9,169 nucleotides of DNA from an uncultured Ruminococcus sp. Lineage in GTDB: Bacteria > Bacillota > Clostridia > Oscillospirales > Ruminococcaceae. The notes under the pieces are model-generated. The model was not told the DNA's origin, searched no databases, and worked only from the letters and a program-made list of their open reading frames with translations. The stretch spans positions 1 through 9,169 of the forward strand of contig URTF01000080.1 of NCBI GenBank assembly GCA_900550695.1, given 5' to 3'. This document shows positions 5,840 through 9,169 of this stretch, piece by piece (position 1 is the first letter of the stretch; each line of letters opens with the position of its first letter). The position numbers were made by a program, and so were the translations under genes.

Positions 5840-5887
5840 TATAAAATAAAAACGCAGACCTGCTTTCAACGAAAACAGGTCTGCGTT
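5840..5887 (-). terminator. Intrinsic terminator of yfhO
   Basis: On the - strand, AACGCAGACCTG (5887-5876) pairs with CAGGTCTGCGTT (5862-5851): a perfect 12-bp stem. It can continue inward by a further TTTC/GAAA pairing after one mismatch. The tail is TTTTTATTTTAT. No U-tract exists on the + strand, so it is directional and ends the yfhO message 45 nt after its stop codon. Confidence 0.9.
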
Positions 5888-5895
5888 AACTAAAA

Positions 5896-5927
5896 ATTAC
5901 GCATTACGCATTACGCATTACGCATTA
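5896..5927 (-). repeat. Heptamer array 4 (AATGCGT subtype, inverted)
   Basis: There are four perfect tandem copies of ATTACGC on the + strand (AATGCGT on the -) plus a partial fifth. The array ends 4 nt after the yfhO stop codon. It is the most regular of the five arrays and the inverted partner of 5597-5623. Confidence 0.85.
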
Positions 5928-5931
5928 GTTA

Positions 5932-8643
5932 TCAGTTTTCCTCATAAAGTCTGTCGAGGAGAGTTTTTTCCTTTTTGCTTCTCTTGGTGAGAACAACAGC
6001 GGTCACAACGATAAGAACGCCGCCCATGCTGATTATGATGCCTATCGTCATTCCCTTGGGGAAGAAGCTCATTTCAATGGTATGCTCGCCTGCGGAAACG
6101 GGGATACCTATCAGTGCGTCCACAAGCTCGACAGGCTCGGTCTTTACGCCGTCTACCTTTATCGTCCAGCCGGGTTCATACGAGATAGTCGTAAAGAGGA
6201 TACCGTCCTTGTCGGCATTTACTGTACCCTTGATATGATTTTCCTTGAAGCTTTCAATCTCGAGAGGGTGCTGTTTAAGCTCCTCGACCGAGCGCTTGAA
6301 AGCCTCTTCGTCAAGGTAATAGAAATATTCGTCAGCAAATAATACCTCGTTCTTTTCCTCGGTGATAGTCGCAATAACGGATATCTCTTCGCCCTCGGAG
6401 AAACGTCCGAGCGGCTGAATTACCTCGTTTCCACCCTCAAAGTAGTAGTCAAGGAAATCCTTGTTGAGCCAGAGGTTTATCTTTCGCTCGTAGCTTGACG
6501 GGAAGTAGAGGTACATCATATCCTCGGTCGGGGCGGTGAGGATAAATTCAATGTGTGAATTCTCGCCCTCGATCCTCGGGACATACTTCGTGTGCGTTCC
6601 ATATGTTGACGGCTTTGCATTCTCGGGGACAATGCGGTCGATATCTACCTGCTTGAAATATTCTGCCTTTGTGTCGGTGCAAAGCGAGGAGAAAAACGCA
6701 TTCTGGCAGATGAACGGGTTATCGCCCTCCAACGATACATCGAGGATATCATTGCTTGCCATAAAAGCTATCGGGAGAGCGTTCGGATTTTCATAAACAT
6801 AGAAAATATCGGTGTTGTCGCCGTTTGCAAGCACCATTTTGTCGTAATGCTTGTTCTCGGCAACGGAGATGACGCCGTCCTCGTCGGGCTTTGCCGAACC
6901 CTTTTCCATAACATATCTTATTCCGAGAAGAGCGTCCGTGAGGTAGGTCGAACCCTTATACTTTATATAATGTCCGCCGTAGGAGAAACCAAGCTTGTGG
7001 AGCATCTCGATAGGACCTGAATTAAGGGTCGAGCTGGAGTGCGAAACGCCGAATGAGCCGAACGCCATTGCATCGTTGACCGTTCTGTGGTAGTTCGATT
7101 CGATGCGGTAAACGGGATCCTCGTCCATATCGTATATCTTGCTGACCGTGTTTCGACCGAGTGTGATATAGCGGTTATAGGACGCCTCTTTGGAGTAAAC
7201 AACGTCCTCATCGATCTTGAAAAGAGTGTAGGTGGTGCTTGTTATAAGCTCACCGATGATGAAAATGAGCATCACGACAGGCACGGGTTTGATGTTGTAG
7301 TGCTTTTTGTAAAGGTACACAAGCAAAGCGTAAAGTGCGCCGAAACCGATAGTGAACCATACCGTCGCAAGGAGCGTGACTTTTTCCAAGCCCTGCTTGT
7401 CAACGTAAAGAACATACGCCGCAAGCACGAAGAACATTCCGCCGATCTCCTTTGCGGTAACGCCCTCAATGCGCTCAAATGCCTGCGCAGCCATAAAGAT
7501 GAACATAAAGCTGCACATAAACGAGTAGCGGTAGGGCAGCCAGTTCGGGACCTGAAGTCCGTGCCATACGATGTCCACCGTTGACATATACATCGAAAGG
7601 ATAAGCACAAGCGTGAGCAGGCCGCAGCCTATCTTTTTGCGGAGCCTGATATTTGAGTTGAGGAAGAAAAGCGGCACAAGAAGTATCGTCAGAACGCCGC
7701 AGTAAACCACGGGCGAACCCTCGGGACGGCAGGTGTCGTAAACGTTCGGGAGCAGATCAACAAAGAAATCCGCAAAGTCGAACTGCGTTTTCATCTCAAA
7801 ATTAGGTGTCGAAAACTCGAATTTTCCAAGCTTTAACGAGAAGTAAAGCGGTATGAGCAGCCATGCCGAGCATATCGCCGAAAGCAGTCCCGAGCAGGCG
7901 AAAAGCGAGCCGCTGTAAACGAAGTTCGTGAACTTGAACGGTGCAGCCGCATCGGAGATAAAGAAGAAATACGCAAGGAAATAAATTATGCAGAAGATCG
8001 CTACCATCCAGCCGATGTAGAAGTTCGCAATGAACATCAAAGTCAGCGGAATTACAAGATAAAGCCACTTTTTCTCATCAACGAGCTTGTCGATGCCCTT
8101 GCATATCAGCGGCAGATAGATAAGTCCGTCAAGCCACATCGGGTCCATGAGCTGAACTATCATATACGCCATAAGCGAGTATATAACGCTGAAAATAAGT
8201 GAAGTGCTGCCGCTCATTTTCTTGTGATTGCCGAGAAAATGGCACATTGTAACGCTCGCCGTGCCGACCTTGCAAAGCTGCATAATGAGTATCGAAGCCG
8301 TCATTATCGACCTCGGCAGCAGCATAACGATGAGCATAAACGGACTGGCGAGATAGTAAGCGTAAATGCCTATCGTTTCGCCCGAAAGGTTTCTGCTCCA
8401 TGAGTTCACAAGGCTTCCGTTGCCGTGTAAAGCATCTCGCAGATTTTCGTAGTAGTAAACATACTGACCGTTGAGGTCAAGAACGAGAACAGATTCCTTG
8501 CCGAACGGATATATCCCGAAAAATGCGTAAGCAATAAAGAGAGCCACCGCAGGGATAAGAAAAGCGAAAATATAAATTCTCTTGCTGTATAAGAATGTCC
8601 GGAAATTGAATTTTAAAGTTATCGGAGCTTTATTTTCTTTCAA
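5932..8643 (-). CDS. yfhO: YfhO family membrane protein (GT-C-like glycosyltransferase)
   Basis: This large membrane protein has 903 residues. An N-terminal half of about 12 or more transmembrane segments (first at about 23-43) is followed by a soluble, presumably extracellular region (about 475-860) and a last transmembrane helix (864-885) with a basic tail. Family landmarks are LDLNGQYVYYYENLR (55-69) just outside the first helix, WLDGLIYLPLI (170-180), GSPVVYCGV (309-317), NWLPYRYSF (367-375) and the C-terminal YEPGWTIKVDG (822-832). YfhO/GtlB proteins of Bacillus and Listeria glycosylate lipoteichoic acid on the outer surface. D56 sits where GT-C enzymes keep their catalytic acidic residue (inference). 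I chose TTG at 8643 because AGAAAGGA precedes it and the promoter at 8686-8713 excludes longer versions: ATG at 8676 would be only a few bases from the predicted transcript start. It stands alone, with its own promoter and terminator. Confidence 0.9.
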   Translation of the reverse strand: MKENKAPITLKFNFRTFLYSKRIYIFAFLIPAVALFIAYAFFGIYPFGKESVLVLDLNGQYVYYYENLRDALHGNGSLVNSWSRNLSGETIGIYAYYLASPFMLIVMLLPRSIMTASILIMQLCKVGTASVTMCHFLGNHKKMSGSTSLIFSVIYSLMAYMIVQLMDPMWLDGLIYLPLICKGIDKLVDEKKWLYLVIPLTLMFIANFYIGWMVAIFCIIYFLAYFFFISDAAAPFKFTNFVYSGSLFACSGLLSAICSAWLLIPLYFSLKLGKFEFSTPNFEMKTQFDFADFFVDLLPNVYDTCRPEGSPVVYCGVLTILLVPLFFLNSNIRLRKKIGCGLLTLVLILSMYMSTVDIVWHGLQVPNWLPYRYSFMCSFMFIFMAAQAFERIEGVTAKEIGGMFFVLAAYVLYVDKQGLEKVTLLATVWFTIGFGALYALLVYLYKKHYNIKPVPVVMLIFIIGELITSTTYTLFKIDEDVVYSKEASYNRYITLGRNTVSKIYDMDEDPVYRIESNYHRTVNDAMAFGSFGVSHSSSTLNSGPIEMLHKLGFSYGGHYIKYKGSTYLTDALLGIRYVMEKGSAKPDEDGVISVAENKHYDKMVLANGDNTDIFYVYENPNALPIAFMASNDILDVSLEGDNPFICQNAFFSSLCTDTKAEYFKQVDIDRIVPENAKPSTYGTHTKYVPRIEGENSHIEFILTAPTEDMMYLYFPSSYERKINLWLNKDFLDYYFEGGNEVIQPLGRFSEGEEISVIATITEEKNEVLFADEYFYYLDEEAFKRSVEELKQHPLEIESFKENHIKGTVNADKDGILFTTISYEPGWTIKVDGVKTEPVELVDALIGIPVSAGEHTIEMSFFPKGMTIGIIISMGGVLIVVTAVVLTKRSKKEKTLLDRLYEEN

Positions 8644-8685
8644 GATCGATTTTCCTTTCTGTAAAAAAGTTGGCATACATATACT

Positions 8686-8713
8686 ATTATACATATTTTT
8701 GCTTTTTTTACAA
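8686..8713 (-). promoter_or_regulatory. Promoter of yfhO
   Basis: On the - strand, -35 TTGTAA (8713-8708), a 16-bp spacer, and a perfect -10 TATAAT (8691-8686). Transcription should start near 8679, giving a leader of about 36 nt that contains AGAAAGGA before the TTG start codon. The heptamer array at 8728-8763 lies immediately upstream of the -35 box. Confidence 0.75.
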
Positions 8714-8727
8714 GAGGGGAGATGAAA

Positions 8728-8763
8728 AAAATTCGGAATTCGGAATGCGGAATTCGGAATTAT
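8728..8763 (+). repeat. Heptamer array 5 (AATTCGG subtype)
   Basis: Two AATTCGG units are followed by AATGCGG, AATTCGG and AATTAT. Over 36 bp it is identical to the inverted copy at 2138-2173. It lies 14 bp upstream of the yfhO -35 box. No inverted partner is seen before the window ends. Confidence 0.85.
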
Positions 8764-8814
8764 CTGAACAGCTGACATTTGTCGGAGAACAGCGAAGCCA
8801 AGAAAAAGTTTCGT

Positions 8815-8880
8815 CCACCTTTTCAAAGGTGGCAGGGGTCAAGGGGGCAGCGCCACCTTGTCGCTCTCCGAAGAGAGCGA
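8815..8880 (-). repeat. Cluster of three hairpins upstream of yfhO, possible repeat element
   Basis: In - strand sense, the first stem is TCGCTCTC-TTCG-GAGAGCGA (8880-8861), closed by a very stable C(UUCG)G tetraloop. The next is AAGGTGGC (8859-8852) with GCCACCTT (8833-8826). An alternative is CCACCTT-TGAA-AAGGTGG (8832-8815), which competes for the same bases. The GGGGTCAAGGGGGCAGCG stretch lies in the loop of the second stem. No ORF with a ribosome binding site is seen here. It resembles intergenic repeats of related gut Firmicutes (from memory, unverified). Confidence 0.55.
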
Positions 8881-8940
8881 AACTCCCTAAACTAACAGTC
8901 AAGGCATTGCCGCAATAGAAAAGTCACTAACAGTTAAAAA

Positions 8941-9015
8941 GGCGCAATTCACATCAAAAAAGGTAAAACGGATATGAGAAATCTGTTCCGCAAACCTAAA
9001 AATGTGAATTGCGCC
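8941..9015. terminator. Long-stem terminator-like hairpin
   Basis: A perfect 14-bp stem, GGCGCAATTCACAT (8941-8954) with its complement (9002-9015), encloses a 47-nt loop. Inside the loop, AGGT/ACCT (8961-8964, 8994-8997) and CGGA/TCCG (8969-8972, 8987-8990) can pair in nested order. A T-run follows on each strand (9019-9024 on +, 8940-8936 on -). No + strand gene precedes it, so it most likely stops - strand transcripts entering from a gene to the right of the window. A small RNA with its own terminator is the other option. Confidence 0.6.
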
Positions 9016-9042
9016 ATTCTTTTTTCCTCAAGTAAACTATCC

Positions 9043-9086
9043 TTGAAGCTTATCTATGCGAACGAAGTGAACATAGATAACTTCAA
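9043..9086. repeat. Inverted repeat, about 15-bp stem
   Basis: TTGAAGCTTATCTATG (9043-9058) pairs with CATAGATAACTTCAA (9072-9086), leaving one bulged base and a 13-nt loop (CGAACGAAGTGAA). There is no T-run on either strand, so it is not a classical terminator. It may be another short palindromic repeat. Apart from this hairpin and its neighbours, 8881-9116 shows no gene. Confidence 0.5.
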
Positions 9087-9116
9087 CTCAATATGAACAG
9101 CTATGGGATATATCAC

Positions 9117-9169
9117 TAATACTAAACACCAATAAAATACAGGAAAAAATCTGCGCCGAAATCACATAT
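9117..9169 (+). mobile_element. Half copy of MITE-like palindromic element, family A
   Basis: This segment starts TAATACTAAACACC and matches the first 53 bases of 5730-5834 apart from one base in CTGCG and two near the centre (CACATAT instead of CCTATAT). The window ends at the element's midpoint, so the right arm is not seen. With 1-53 it gives the window outward-pointing, inverted ends. Confidence 0.75.

Noticed and set aside
8670..8918. Opposing open frames of 64 and 82 residues upstream of yfhO
   Set aside because: They consist of translated heptamer and hairpin repeats, lack ribosome binding sites and overlap the yfhO promoter.
1..9169. Composite transposon flanked by inverted family A copies
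   Set aside because: The ends are inverted half copies, but the cargo is housekeeping genes without a transposase, and the same element also occurs in the middle. An assembly break in a repeat explains the ends better.

Overview
The window looks like chromosomal DNA of an anaerobic Gram-positive Firmicute, most likely of the Ruminococcus/Oscillospiraceae type. The evidence is the SpoVB-like flippase–MazG–HU–RqcP gene order, the YfhO protein, strong AGGAGG-type ribosome binding sites, TTGaca/TATAAT promoters and many intergenic palindromic repeats. The genus is inferred from the repeat style and gene content, not proven. No RNA genes, CRISPR array, prophage or transposase gene was seen.

Layout. 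1-53 is half of a palindromic MITE-like repeat (family A). It is followed on the + strand by a small DUF1294-type membrane protein (65-367) and a complete Si-type citrate synthase (514-1884) with its own promoter. 1885-2171 is a convergent gap built entirely of repeats: a heptamer array, a terminator hairpin, a 123-bp MITE-like element (family B) and an inverted heptamer array. From there everything coding is on the - strand. In transcription order these genes are a YfhO-family membrane protein (8643-5932), a SpoVB-like flippase (5542-3866), MazG (3766-2981), HU (2938-2663), RqcP (2588-2343) and a coupled 55-residue ORF of unknown function (2339-2172). The 390-bp gap between yfhO and the flippase gene holds another inverted pair of heptamer arrays, which bracket a REP-like palindrome, a complete family A element and the yfhO terminator. 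8644-9169 is non-coding: the yfhO promoter, a heptamer array, a cluster of hairpins, a long terminator-like stem and a second half copy of family A at the very end.

Function. The - strand cluster corresponds to the yabM-yabN-yabO neighbourhood of Bacillus: envelope-lipid flippase, nucleotide house-cleaning, nucleoid protein and ribosome rescue. HU is inserted, and YabP/YabQ/DivIC are missing next to RqcP. mazG and hup each have a recognisable promoter. A strong hairpin separates hup from rqcP, so rqcP probably depends on read-through. YfhO and the flippase are both plausible cell-envelope glycopolymer functions. Citrate synthase and DUF1294 are a separate + strand pair.

The least ordinary part is the non-coding DNA. 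Five heptamer arrays (AATKCGK) occur. Four of them form two inverted pairs, each pair of one sequence subtype and each enclosing a terminator plus a MITE with TAATACTAA ends. This suggests composite intergenic modules rather than independent repeats. Both window ends stop at the centre of a family A element, which suggests that the window is a whole assembly contig.
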